From Microplitis mediator (Eukaryota; Arthropoda; Insecta; Hymenoptera; Braconidae): a DNA stretch of 64,000 bases. The DNA lies in NCBI RefSeq assembly GCF_029852145.1, contig NC_079975.1, positions 2,418,001 through 2,482,000 on the forward strand, read 5' to 3'. A model generated the notes under the pieces. The model did no database searches. It was not told the origin of the DNA and saw only the letters and a list, made by a program, of their open reading frames with translations. The position numbers were made by a program, and so were the translations under genes. Positions 1-10,540 of the stretch are shown piece by piece. The first letter of the stretch is position 1, and every line of letters begins with the position of its first letter.

Positions 1-1838
1 AAACATTGAAACACTGGGTATTGTGTGTGCGCGGGAACAAAAAGATTTTTGAAATTTTTTGTTTTTTAGTTGTGAGATTTTAGAATGAAAATATTTTTAT
101 TTCCATGATTGATAAAAAGTTGGGAAGAAAGAGAGTAGGTAAGGAGAAGACTGAAGTGTAGGTTGACTACAGCCGAGGTATGAGTATTTATATAGACATG
201 TACTACATTGAATGTTGGCCTCGCGGCCATGCTGTCTTCCGACGGACGTCTGTAAGATGGGTCGGATGACGACGCCGGGGGAGGCGGGAGGAGGTGGACG
301 AAAACGGTACACTGAGAGTAGAGAACGAAAGAGGGGAATGATTAATTACGAGGGAGTGACGAGAGAAGAGTAGGAAGGAGCTCTGAATGGTGGCCGGGTG
401 CCCAGCAAGAGTGTGAGGGTGGGAGTGATGCTGCAAGACGTAAACGGCTAAAGGGGAAAAACATAAAGCATCGGAGCGTTTCAAGTAGGATTGCTGGTGC
501 TGCTGTTGCTGCTAAGCCCGAGATGAGCGCGATGGGTTGAGAATGTGGAACTCACCTTGGAACCGGGCTGATGAACCTCCACGAGAGTTTAACCGCTCCG
601 AGAATCATGCTCCTGACATTTAGCAGCCGTAAGCTTTTATTATTTTTTTCTCGACGTTTTCCGCTATCACATTGTCGAGCGTCTTACTTCTGCACTGCAT
701 TTTTTTCCGATATTCTTCCTCAGCGTCTTCATCCTCCTCAAAGCCTGACTCGTTTTTAAATTTTTAATTAGCCTGATGGACTCTCAGGGTCGAATAATAG
801 TCTATACAGTTATAGCAGAACTATTCTAGCTTCTTCTACGACCTACAATTCTTTGAAAGTTATTTATAAAAAAAAAATAAACCAGCATGCTGCTGCATCG
901 TTGAAATGACTCTCAGCAAAATTTTCACAGATTTATTTCTGTTAAAGCGAATAGTGAAACTCATGCTGTAGGATCAAAAAGTCTTTTGAGGATGAAGGAA
1001 TCAGCGAGAGCTAAAGAAAATAAAATAATAAGACCAGGACGTAGGTAAAGCAGAGCAGAAGTGTATTATTTCCAAGCATCACAGCAGGACGTATTATCAA
1101 GTTGGCTAACCGGTAATGTGTTTCTGATTGCCGGCACGACTATATTTCCCTGCAGTGGTTCCCATCTCTCATAATCCTGATTATATTTAACGATAAACTT
1201 TATGACCCAGACCGCAGACTCATGCGCGCAATATAACGAACACACCGACATCCACAATCGACAGCCTCACAACAACTTTAATATGAGAACCTTTCTGATA
1301 TATATACTCGGCGTCCATACATATATAGCCCGGATTGGTCATCAGCGATGCAGAGGACGCGATGTGAGAGATGATGAATAAAGTGCTTAATCATCTCAGC
1401 TATCCCGCCTCATCGAGTGTCTCGAGATATTGCCGCGAATATCATCACGAGTCTCTTGATCGATAGTGATTCGACCGCATCAACTTTCAGAACATCGCAC
1501 TCTTCTCATTACATATTATCATTATAATTTATAATTTAAATTTAATAAACATAAAAAATTAATTCACAGCCAATCCCTGTCTGGTCACACCGTAATCACG
1601 AGATACAACCGTCCAAATCTGGCTGCTAAAAGAATTACAAATCTGCTAGACGATCTAACTACCAGTGACTAGGGACACGTGCTCGCAAATGATAATACCC
1701 GATAATCGACTGGGGTGTTCCTGTCTCATGTCCTGTACAATCTAACACGCGTCCTTTTTTATCTTTGATTTTGAAATTTAAAAAATTCATCAACTGAATA
1801 CGGAGATAACTCTCCCAGTGTCAATGTCAATGCCACTG
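1..1838. other. No gene recognised; non-coding AT-rich DNA
   Basis: The first 570 bases are purine-rich on the plus strand with moderate GC, including a short run of GCT triplets near 490-515. From about 760 the DNA is AT-rich with short A and T runs. Short open frames occur on both strands over the same bases (97-312 and 203-484 minus, 571-759 plus) and none has a recognisable domain. A good minus-strand splice-donor match (CCAAG/GTGAG) sits at 551-560. Apart from the weak coding candidate at 620-763, I see nothing else in this stretch. Confidence 0.6.
620..763 (-). other. Possible exon fragment, acidic then basic (weak)
   Basis: Between two stop codons the minus strand is open for 47 codons and ends in TAA at 622-620. 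The translation starts with an acidic cluster (SGFEEDEDAEEEY), followed by KKMQCRSK and a helix-like segment (DNVIAENVEKKIIKAYG). This looks more protein-like than the hydrophobic plus-strand frame over the same bases. A donor-like AA/GTAAGA lies inside it, and a stronger donor CCAAG/GTGAG lies downstream on the same strand at 551-560, but no convincing pyrimidine-rich acceptor precedes it. I do not recognise a family. An open run of this length is expected by chance many times in 64 kb, so it is a candidate only. Confidence 0.12.
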
Positions 1839-2268
1839 CCCGAGTCGAAATTTAGAGCCCATTTAGAGCCTTCTAAAGTCGGACCTATTTCGGACTTGGA
1901 GGCTCTAAATAGAGTCTGTTTCTATGTTAAATTAAGTCCGATATTGGTCCCTGAGGTGTTACAAATTTCCGTTTTCGGCACTTGCGGGCTCAATCTAGGA
2001 CCTGATGAAAATTAAAATTAGGTCTGATTTAGGGCCTGTAAGCCCTGGTTTATTGTAATAATAATAATAATCATCATAAATTATTCAATTATAATGAATC
2101 CAAATTTATTACGGGACTAATATTGTCGGACTTGAAGGCTCAAAATCGGACCTCTCAGCGAATGTTAGGACCTCCGGGTTCAAAGTCGGAGCTACAGGAC
2201 TACTGGGCTCTAAATCGGATCTATTTAAGGCTAGAGGGACCTATATAGGCTCTAAATTTCGACTCGGG
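1839..2268. mobile_element. Family B inverted-repeat (MITE-like) element, copy 1
   Basis: The ends are inverted copies of each other: CCCGAGTCGAAATTTAGAGCC at 1839 and its reverse complement ending at 2268 (GGCTCTAAATTTCGACTCGGG). The flanks are TGCCACTG on the left and TGCCAATC on the right, matching at 6 of 8 positions, so they could be a decayed 8-bp target-site duplication. The interior is made of repeated short motifs resembling GGCTCTAAAT, CGGACCT and TCGGACTTG in both orientations, with an AT-rich centre containing an AAT run near 2057. It encodes no transposase; the frame at 1818-2015 is only the repeat read through. The first 13 bases equal the termini of the larger element at 23372-25806. 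It is non-autonomous; the superfamily is unknown, though an 8-bp duplication would suit hAT or P elements. Confidence 0.7.
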
Positions 2269-4384
2269 TGCCAATCCACTCATCAGGACAATCAGGGAAT
2301 TTTTCGCTGCTAAATTGAATTTTTGTCGGCAGTAATGATAAGCTAATTTGGGACTGGGTGATATTGGCTGATTACGAATTGTCATCATTGTGAGGACAAC
2401 ATAAACTTCAGACTAATGGCTTTAACTAGACTTATTGTTCTTTGTCTGTAGGCTGTGCATTAGTTTTATGGTATGCAGGTAGACTTTATTAACAAATACC
2501 TTCGGTAACTATAGAGTGTAGGGAATGAATAGTGAAACCTTTGATGTGTGTATACGGATGAATGCTTCGCTTTATGTGACCATCAAACTTCTTACTCGAC
2601 ACTTATTAAAACGGCTTTATATATATGTATGTATATATAATATACACATTATACCTTTTCTTTTTCTTATTACGATATTTGTTGCAGTATTATAACAAAG
2701 TTGACCTTTCAGTCGAAATATTTGTAGCGAGACTGATATAAACGTTTCTGACGGCTGTGATTGCGTGTGCAGTGACATTGTTATTGACAGTAAGATAGAT
2801 AAAATAGATATACGTACCTCGAACTGATATTCTGGACAGATAGAAAATAACGCTCTCCTTAGAACTTGACCGACTAGATTGCCCGCGAGTGAGTGAGAGC
2901 TGGTGATCTGTAACACAAAAATTTATTCCGCGTTTAGTAAAAGTAAATTTGAATTTTTCGAGGAAGTCGAGAGCAATTTCGTAATATATATTCATAATAA
3001 TTGTACAGCAGTCTGTTAAAATATCAATCTCGGTTCCTTTCTTTGCGGAGGGTCCGCGGGGACGAGCGAGAGGAGTCGGAAAGGGTGGAAAAAAATTGTG
3101 CAGCCCTTGTCGTGTTCCTCATCCCCGTCTGGGCAAGGTCATCAAAGATGCAGCAGCAATCAGCGACGCTAGTCAACACTGAGTACCGGGGCTCGTATAT
3201 TCGTCCCCGTGCCGCCAACACCCCAGGGACTGGATCCGTCTGCTCTCATTGGAATTCTTTGAATCCTTCAATCGACTGACGATCATACAGACATTGCACG
3301 GCTGTTATATATTTATTATACAAGTCATTTTGTCTTGAATGTAAAAAATTTACGTAGCGATTACTTTTGCCAGAGAAATAAATTTCAACAAACAAAAAAA
3401 TAAACGACCAAATTTTCGTCCATCATCGCAGGTCTTTTCGTTGGTTAATTGAAGTAGTGGGGGATGATGAGCCAATTGCCGTACAATTGACGTTCGCGCC
3501 TCGTGACATCTAGAGGCCTAGAATTGTACTGACTTGAAATCTCGGCAAATTTATTTGAAACGTTGCCGATAATTCTGGAGACCAATCAGGTCATAGTCGG
3601 AACTAATTAAATTTATATCAAAAGAGTATTGATTTATTAACTATGGGCAATAAATCATTATAGAGAAATTAGCAGATCGAAAAAAAATAATTGACCTATT
3701 TGTGATGGAGTAATAAATAATAGTAGTTATTAAAAAGGCATTGGAGGTAATTTATCAGGATGGCCATATGGTGTATGGTGTTGGTGTTTAGAAGTTGATC
3801 AGCATCAGAGAATAGATGAGAAGCTTATGTACGACGGGGGGTGGTGTCGCTCGAGCACAGAGAGCTTTCTCTCTGTAAAATATTTTTTTGTTGAGGACAA
3901 AGCTGCCTCAAAGGAGCTTTTTGCCAGTGGGGCGTTGAAAGTGTGAGTGAAGAGATCAAAGTGTCTCATTGAAATAGGCCACGGTATTGAAGCCTCCGCG
4001 GGGGGTTAAGACGAAAAATGTAATATATATTTCATAAAGCGATGAACGTTATTGGCTATAATTAGCACGCTGTATATATGAATGTATATAAGCTTTTATA
4101 TTAAAAAAAAAAATCATAATAATCTAGAGTAAGTAGTGTGGAAGTAGAGAGGGGGAAGAGCTCTCTGTTAATACAGATACTGAAAATAAAAATCGGCTAT
4201 CGGAAAATTAAATGGTATAATGCAGCGACCGGTCGGAATGGTGACGTCCATAGAAGATGATTACTCTGGAGTGTCAATGTATTACTGCACTGGAGCGCAT
4301 AATACGATATTGATGATTTTCACGAGAGAGAGAGAGAGAGAAGTTTGTGAGTTTAGTGAGAGATAAACGATAAACATTTTGTGA
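2269..4384. other. No gene recognised; AT-rich with one GC-richer patch and a (GA)9 run
   Basis: Mostly AT-rich DNA with short TA runs near 2620-2645 and 4070-4090. The patch at 3040-3290 is GC-richer and open in one frame on each strand (3001-3279 plus, 3024-3221 minus), but neither product is recognisable. The stretch ends with a perfect (GA)9 microsatellite at 4324-4341. Nothing else stands out. Confidence 0.6.
4324..4341. repeat. (GA)9 microsatellite
   Basis: Eighteen bases of uninterrupted GA dinucleotide on the plus strand. Confidence 0.9.
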
Positions 4385-4546
4385 GAGTATGAAGCTGCTC
4401 ACGGCGGGGGAGAAACGTCAGTAGATCTGGATGCAAGCAGGGTGGAAGCCGGATCACCGTTGACACAAAGCACCCGTAATCCGTTTATCTTCGCTCCGGG
4501 CACTCCGCGTCCACGTGTTCCACCGCGACGCGCAAAACTGCTCTGA
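4385..4546 (+). other. Possible exon fragment, proline/arginine-rich (weak)
   Basis: The plus strand is open for 53 codons between the TGA at 4382 and the TGA at 4544, in a GC-richer patch. It has no in-frame ATG, so if real it would be an internal or last exon. The tail reads RNPFIFAPGTPRPRVPPRRA followed by KLL and a stop, which looks like a disordered basic C terminus. The minus strand is also open here (4399-4587), and no pyrimidine-rich acceptor precedes the stretch. I cannot assign it to a family. Chance is the default explanation. Confidence 0.1.
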
Positions 4547-6100
4547 ATACCCGGTGCTGGCAGATTCGAGGATTGCAGGGAGACCACCGCGCCTTGTCAA
4601 CATCAGCGGGTGTTCAAGACGTTCTCACTTATTGTTGTTATTATCATCATCACCAGCAGTACTGTTATTATTGTTATTACATCCCTTCTCTGCCTCTAGT
4701 AGTCGCCGCCGACTACAGTCAGACACACACTCTCTCTAATCCTAATGCTTTTTTGTTCGTCATTCAAAGCTGACTCCCGGCTCGAAATCTGTTTACATTA
4801 TAGATAATTTGGATTTTCACTTTGATCATCATTGAGAAAAAATTTTTTTTCTACGGTCATTTAAATTTTTGAAATAAATAAAAATTTATGAGGTCGACTC
4901 TTAAAATTTTGGAGACATTGAAATTTTCTTTGACGTTTTTTTTTTTTTGTTACTTTCCAAGTGACAAGTGAATGTATCAACAAGAATTTCAGTCAACTCT
5001 ACACATATATATATAGATGTACATGTATATGTATAAAAAGACAGAGTGACATATCGGTCGCGGCAGAATGTTGTTTAGTGTCATTCAAGTATACAACATT
5101 ATATTGTCTGGAGAGCGCACGGGACTGGCATTTGAAAAGTAACCTCCCGAGTCCCGAATATTATCCGCTAGCTCTTTCTCAGTCTCACGCGACGTCTCAA
5201 GCCGCGTAGCTGACGCTTCGTTGAAAGACGTTCGAGGCTTAACAAAGGCCTCCCTGATATATTACGCTTATTAATGCCTCTCGCCTGGCTTTCTCTCTTT
5301 TTAAAATCTCCCTCTCACTCACTCGCGCTTTCTTGTCCGCCTCTCCTCCTTATACTCCCCCTTCTTCTCCCCGTTAAACTCCATCGCCATCAACTACACT
5401 GAGCTGTACAACTCTTACCATCGACTCTTACTCGGCCGCCCAGAGAAATATTAGTTATGTCAATGCTAAAGAACCGTGTAAAGGGTATAAAGAGAGGGAA
5501 CATTAAAATACTGAGCGGATATCAGGGTCGAAAATATTCTCAAACTAAAAGGAGTGAAAATAAAAATAAAAAATGTTCTTATACACGTACATTAGTCGCT
5601 TAAGAGGCGAGAGGTTTACAAATGAGCGCCAACAAATTTAACCCACTCAACTTGGGTGTACACACTCCTATATTTATTATTATTATTATTGAGTACACGA
5701 AATTTGTTTGCACTCCTGTTTATATATTTTCGGCACAAAGTCTTCTTTATTTCATTATTCCATTTAAATAAATAATTGGCGGCTTATTGAATATCCATTG
5801 TCCTGCTTCTTGCATATATAAATATATATGCCCATGTTTATTTATTGTTTATTAATTAACAATAGTTAATTAATAATTTTTACCCAGCCTGTTTGAGTGA
5901 TCAATTGATGGAAAATTAATAATGGAATTGTATGAAAATTGGGGCTGACGAATAGTCTACAGTCTACTACTTATTTCTTAGAAAATTTCACTTTTCCAAA
6001 CCTGCGCATGCATTTTCATGAAAATTATTTGGATTTCTTTGTTCGTGATCAACTTTTCGGAGGGATAAACGGATTTATTGTGCTCTTGGTACAATATCAC
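4547..6100. other. No gene recognised; contains a long polypyrimidine tract
   Basis: AT-rich DNA with interrupted ATT/GTT triplet runs near 4630-4680. A strongly pyrimidine-biased tract occupies roughly 5277-5385, where the plus strand is nearly all C and T. Short (TTA)n and (TA)n runs occur at about 5672-5690 and 5815-5830. No coding signal was found. Confidence 0.55.
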
Positions 6101-6107
6101 GATATAT

Positions 6108-6320
6108 ATACCGGGAAACATGGGGTAAAATGAGACATAATTTTAAAAAAAAAATTTTTTCGTTTGAAAAAATTTATTTCCTGTATCTAGTGAAAAATAG
6201 GGCAAGTTGACCAATTAAGGCAGGATATGGAATAAATTGAGCCACTGAGGAAAAAAAAATATTCGATCAAGAAATTTTAGAAAAAAAAAATAGTAAAATT
6301 GCATAAAGTTTAATTAAGTA
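6108..6320. repeat. Probable decayed transposon fragment of the GGGGTAAAATGAGACA type
   Basis: The phrase ATGGGGTAAAATGAGACA at about 6119, followed by a poly-A/T stretch and GGGCAAGTTGACC near 6201, resembles the G-rich 'GGGGTAAA / GGGCAA' wording seen in element E (8432-9175) and in isolated phrases near 13170 and 60066. Clear termini could not be found, so this is only a suspected remnant. Confidence 0.3.
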
Positions 6321-6966
6321 GATAGTGAATAAAAATAAACTGAATTTCTGAGTCTAATTGAGTTAAATTTTCTTAGATCTATCTTTCCTCACTAAAGAGG
6401 ATCAGCCGAAAGCAAAGTAGATATGGTTAATGAGCAACAGACACTGAAGAGAAACTAAGGAGCTTTAAACTCTCTCTTTCCTCCTAGTTACTGAGCATGA
6501 CCGATTAATTTATCTGTTTGACTTTCACGCACACGAACCCACTCCTTACCGAGTTCCCAAGTGTGCAGTAATGATGTTAAAAAATAATTGTAAGACCGTT
6601 CATTGTCCACGAGTAGCCTCGGTCGTGAGTAAAGGAGGTAAACTAGTAAAAGACGTCGAGGTATGCGGTGAGTGTAAAGGGACACGAAAAGAAGGTATGA
6701 AAAAGAGGTGATGGGGTCAGCAGCCACAACTGAGGTGAGTTCTAAATACAAGAGTGTGTGTGTGCAGGTGTATGTGTGTGTACGAAACACGAAAGATTGG
6801 CTCTCAGTGGCTAACCAATCGGCTGCAAGGTTCTTTGTCTTGCCAGATTGGTTGAGGCATTGTTTTAAGGGAGGCACGACGCATGCGCAGCTGCGTACGT
6901 GGGAGGAACATCTATAGCAAGACTGCCCACGAGACTATCGTTCCTTAGTCTTATTTTTTACTTTTG

Positions 6967-7009
6967 CTTCTTCTTCATCCTCTTACTTGTTCCTTCTTCT
7001 TCTTCTTCT
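6967..7009. repeat. Imperfect (TTC)n microsatellite
   Basis: Two blocks of TTC triplets separated by a short interruption, within a longer pyrimidine-rich stretch. Confidence 0.8.
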
Positions 7010-7295
7010 ACTCCTATATCTTCTGCTTTTCCCTCTTATTCCTATTCTTCTTTCATTACAAGGCTTTCAACTCAAATTTTTTTTTCAACTTGTTTCGCTC
7101 AAGAATTTCATCGAGACATTTTTTAACGACTCAAGTATTTTTATACAACTGAAATATAGATAGTGCTCGAGTACATCAAGCATACCGCTTTCAATTGATT
7201 CATTTGATCCACTCGTAATTTTATGAACCAATAATTCAAGAGCTTCAATCTCAGAATAGTTTTATATATTCCGATATTTTATTTTACTTCAATAT

Positions 7296-7327
7296 CACAC
7301 ACACACACATGCACACACACTCACACA
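7296..7327. repeat. (CA)n microsatellite, slightly interrupted
   Basis: CA dinucleotides interrupted by single TG and TC steps. Confidence 0.85.
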
Positions 7328-7384
7328 TATTTGGATGGGTTATTCCCCTTCAGCCATCATTGACAGTTCCCTGCTCATCTTCTC

Positions 7385-7570
7385 GGTCGAAAATGGCCGC
7401 GCCGGAAACGAGATGACGCGTGACCCCAGACGGATGCATTAGACGCACTTCCGGCGGTACGACGCGCGCCCGGCGCTCAACTCTCGTTCGTCCGTGAAAC
7501 TCGCTCGGCCATCCCACCCATTACGAGTCATCGAGTGTAATCGCGATAATAGCGCGATCGCGTCCACTCA
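7385..7570. promoter_or_regulatory. CpG-rich patch, possible promoter or 5' exon
   Basis: This stretch is much richer in GC and CpG than its surroundings. It holds ETS-like CACTTCCGG and CCGGAAA words and an ATGGCCGCGCCGG word. The ATG there opens only seven codons before a stop, so it is not a coding start. Repeated CTCG/TCGT words follow. Such a patch in AT-rich insect DNA could be a promoter, an untranslated first exon or an enhancer. No TATA box or certain initiator fixes a start site or strand, so the call is tentative. Confidence 0.22.
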
Positions 7571-8431
7571 CTCGATTCAAGCCCAAAAAAATTCCCATTT
7601 CAACTCCACACACATCTTCCTCTCTCTGTCAATCCAACTGCACATTCATGGAGCCGAGCAGTTTCCAGATAAGTGTTTTCTAACTTTGACCTCCACTTCA
7701 CTTTCGATATTTAATTTCATTTAGAATTTTATATTTTTAACCGCGTCCATAAATAATGCGAAGCGACTAGAGCAGATAGAAGGTGTCTCTTCAGGATTCC
7801 CGTGTCCGGATGGTATTATACATTATCAGCAGCATAATACTATATATATATAGCTGGTATATATAGAGATAGATATACACATACATTGAGACGAAACAAA
7901 GCGCGTCTCTTGAGCTTCTCTGTGAAACGAGACGTGGGGACACTGATGCATCGATACCGGAAACGCCTGGCACATGCTCTCGTGGTACTGCTGCCTGAGC
8001 GATACAAAAAAAATGTCAAGGAAAAGGGAGAGAAACACGAGTTTGTGGACGAGTTGGATGTACACGTGCATGATATATATATATGAAAGTAAACGATAGT
8101 ATAAAATATCGGCGTCTCTTTTGCTCATTCCGCCGCGGCGCACACTAGAAACTTTATCGTGCCAATATACGTCAGTATGTGCGTTGTCGTCTCGTCATAC
8201 TTTCTATATCATCACTTCCATGCCGGCGGTGAGACATCAAATAACGTCTGTACAAACGCTTTCATCATGTAACACACATGTAACCACGTTAACATAATAA
8301 AAAATATTTCATATTTAATATTTTATGTCTGACCTACTCTGGCAGTTTTATCTTTCATTCAAATGATGCGAGCGAAAATCGCAGTGTTAGCGAGTAATCG
8401 ACGGCTTGTATTTATATTTTAATTGAACATA

Positions 8432-9170
8432 TAGGGGAAGGGGGGCATAAGGGGGTAGGGTAGGCAAAACAGGGTAACCCCAAAATTTTATAAAAAAAAT
8501 TTTATATTTTAAATGGTTTTTAAACATTCCAAAATCACTTCTATAAATATAATTAAGCGTTACTTTGAATTTTTTTCGGTAAACTTTTTCAAAAATCAAT
8601 TGTCAGTTGAAAAATATTAGTGACGTTCGTTTTATGATAAAAACTATTAAAAATTTTTTTTCTTCTTTCGTATCCAATAAACATGTAAAATATAATTTTT
8701 CTTCATGCACAGAAAAAAAAGTTATCTTGAGTCAAGAAAACATTTTTGGAGACAAACGTTTTCGGGAACCAAGTCAAGATTTTCTTGAGCCAAGAGAATT
8801 TGTCTTGGTTAAAAAAAATTCGTCTTGGTCGGAGAAGATTTCTACTTTATCGGAGAAAATTTAGGTCTTCAAAAAAATTTTCTTGAATCAAGAATATTTA
8901 CCTTCAGTCGAGAATTTTTTTTTTCTGTGTGCAAATTACTTACAAAAAAATTCAACTCAATTAAATTCGTTTAATATCCAGAAATTTTTTTTTTTGCCTT
9001 TTTTAAAGGGTACCCCACTTTGCCCGCAGAAATGAAAAATTTTTTTTTTCAACGGTAACTGAAAATTTCTTCTATTTACTTTGAATATCATTAAAAAAAA
9101 AAAAGATTTAGCGTATTTGAGTCCTCGAAAACTTGGTATTTCCTTAAGTACCCCCTTTTGCCCCTCCCTC

Positions 9171-9175
<5 letters not shown>
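8432..9175. mobile_element. Family E GGGG-rich inverted-repeat element, hosting an A insertion
   Basis: The left end reads TAGGGGAAGGGGGGCATAA then GGGGGTA. The right end is its near reverse complement, with TACCCCC, TTTTGCCCC and TCCCCTA at 9149-9175, giving inverted ends of about 26 bp with a few mismatches. The outer flanks are AT-rich (ATA before, TATATA after), consistent with a TA or TATA target. Inner G-rich words (GGGTAACCCC near 8471, GGGTACCCCACTTTGCCC near 9008) form a second inverted pair. Removing the family A copy at 8708-8929 leaves about 520 bp without coding capacity. A non-autonomous MITE is the likely identity; the superfamily is unknown. Confidence 0.65.
8708..8929. mobile_element. 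Family A MITE, copy 1 (222 bp), nested in element E
   Basis: It starts with CACAGAAAAAAAAG and ends with TTTTTTTTTCTGTG, so the termini are inverted. The interior carries short palindromic units of the form CTTGAGTCAAGAAAA, TTTCTTGAGCCAAGAG and TTTCTTGAATCAAGAA. Its length equals that of copy 2 at 17484-17705 and the sequence is nearly the same throughout. The flanking dinucleotides are TG on both sides rather than the TA seen at the other copies. The open frame at 8607-8864 simply crosses the repeat. Confidence 0.8.

Positions 9176-9205
<30 letters not shown>
9174..9205. repeat. (AT)n microsatellite
   Basis: About 32 bases of alternating AT directly abutting the right end of element E. It may have grown from the element's TA-rich target site. 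Confidence 0.9.
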
Positions 9206-9208
<3 letters not shown>

Positions 9209-9491
9209 AGTATTGTTTAAAATGTGATAAGTGATAACCAAATAAATCGATCAGAAGAGAAATGTTGGGCAAGATTGGTAAATAAAATAGTAACACAGTA
9301 GTAGTAGTTAGAGATTGTCCTTTTGTCTCGAGCAGAATTGGGTGTAGAAACGTGAGCAGATAAAGATTCAGAGACCGAGAGAAGAAATAAGAGAGGCGGC
9401 GTATCCGGCTAAAGTGGATCGTGCCTGGCATAACTAGATCGCGTCAAGATACTGAAAGGCATAAATAGAGTAGTAGTAGTAGTTGGAGCAG

Positions 9492-9517
9492 ATATATATA
9501 TATATATATATATATAT
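9492..9517. repeat. (AT)13 microsatellite
   Basis: Twenty-six bases of alternating AT, preceded by a GTA triplet run at about 9470-9482. Confidence 0.9.
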
Positions 9518-10429
9518 GTATAGCAATATGTATTTTAGTTTTGCAGGTTGTTGGTTTCCTTGGGTCAGAAAGTCCGTTCTTGGATGCTGCCATGTATATG
9601 TATTTTTGTGTATATATATGTATGTATGTTAGGACGGACCGAGGGCGAATACGAGGTGCCGGCATCACGGCAGAATCAGTTGCGTTTCATGGCATCAAGA
9701 GAGAAACGCGCTGTAGAATGGGAAATGATCAATATTCATGGACCGCCTGGTTTTTGGGGGTTAAAACGCCAAGTTGAGAGTATATAGACCGACGACTATG
9801 ACTATGACTGCTATTGCTGCACGGCAGAGCAGACATCGAGGGGGTGAATTTATGCGAATTCTTGCTTCCGCCGCTGGCCCGCCAGCCCCCTTTTCACCTC
9901 CAGCTCTACTCCACTCCCTAGTTTTAGGTCCGATCAAAAAGCCTGAAAGCTACTCCGCTTTCTCACTGAATTTAAAATTTTCTTACTTATTTTTTTCTCA
10001 GCCTAATTTCTGTAATCGCGTGTCTCATATTCACTCCCGCCAACTATAAACCCGCGTATTTAATTTTATTTTAAAAAATCTGCATTTAAAGTAAAATAGT
10101 AAAAAAATTTTTTAGTAAATAAACTTTTTTAAACGAATAAAAAATAAATAAAAAAATTTGAATGCATGCAAGTATTAAGTGTCGCAGGATCAACGACGAC
10201 GAAGCAGAGCAGAAAAAAAGGTTGGAAAAAAAAACTCAAGAGAGAATACTCTCCGAGGTGTTTAATAAAGATAATGCCCGAGATAGAGTGTTCCAGTAGA
10301 AGCACCAGCAGTGCGAGGGGTGAAGGATGAGGGTAAAGAGAGTAAGGAGAGAATTTGTGAGGTTGGGACTTGGCTCATTCAACTGCGCGCTCGTTCGTGA
10401 GTTGTTCCTCGTGAATGCTCTCAATGCTT

Positions 10430-10540
10430 TTCTCTGCACTTTTCCCCTTTTTTTTTCTTCCCTCATCCTTCAACTTCTTCCTCATCCTCCCTCTTTTCCT
10501 CCTCATCTGCAGCCTCCACCTCATTCACCTCTACCTTAAC
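10430..10540. repeat. Polypyrimidine tract
   Basis: About 110 bases of almost uninterrupted C and T on the plus strand (CTT, CCTCAT, CTCC words). The frames at 10327-10702 that cross it owe their Leu/Pro/Ser/Phe content to this bias. Confidence 0.7.

Larger units (their letters stand above)
6321..8431. other. No gene recognised; microsatellites and a CpG-rich patch
   Basis: Contains an imperfect TTC run at 6967-7009, a CA run at 7296-7327, a CpG-rich patch at about 7385-7570 (listed separately) and AT-rich DNA either side. The frame at 6488-6877 on the minus strand (129 codons) overlaps plus-strand frames and has low-complexity composition. I see no domain. Confidence 0.55.

Noticed and set aside
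1818..2015. 65-codon frame starting MSMSMPLPESKF
   Set aside because: It begins just outside and then reads through the first B element; no domain.
8607..8864. 85-codon frame
   Set aside because: It crosses the border of elements E and A copy 1 and is explained by those repeats.
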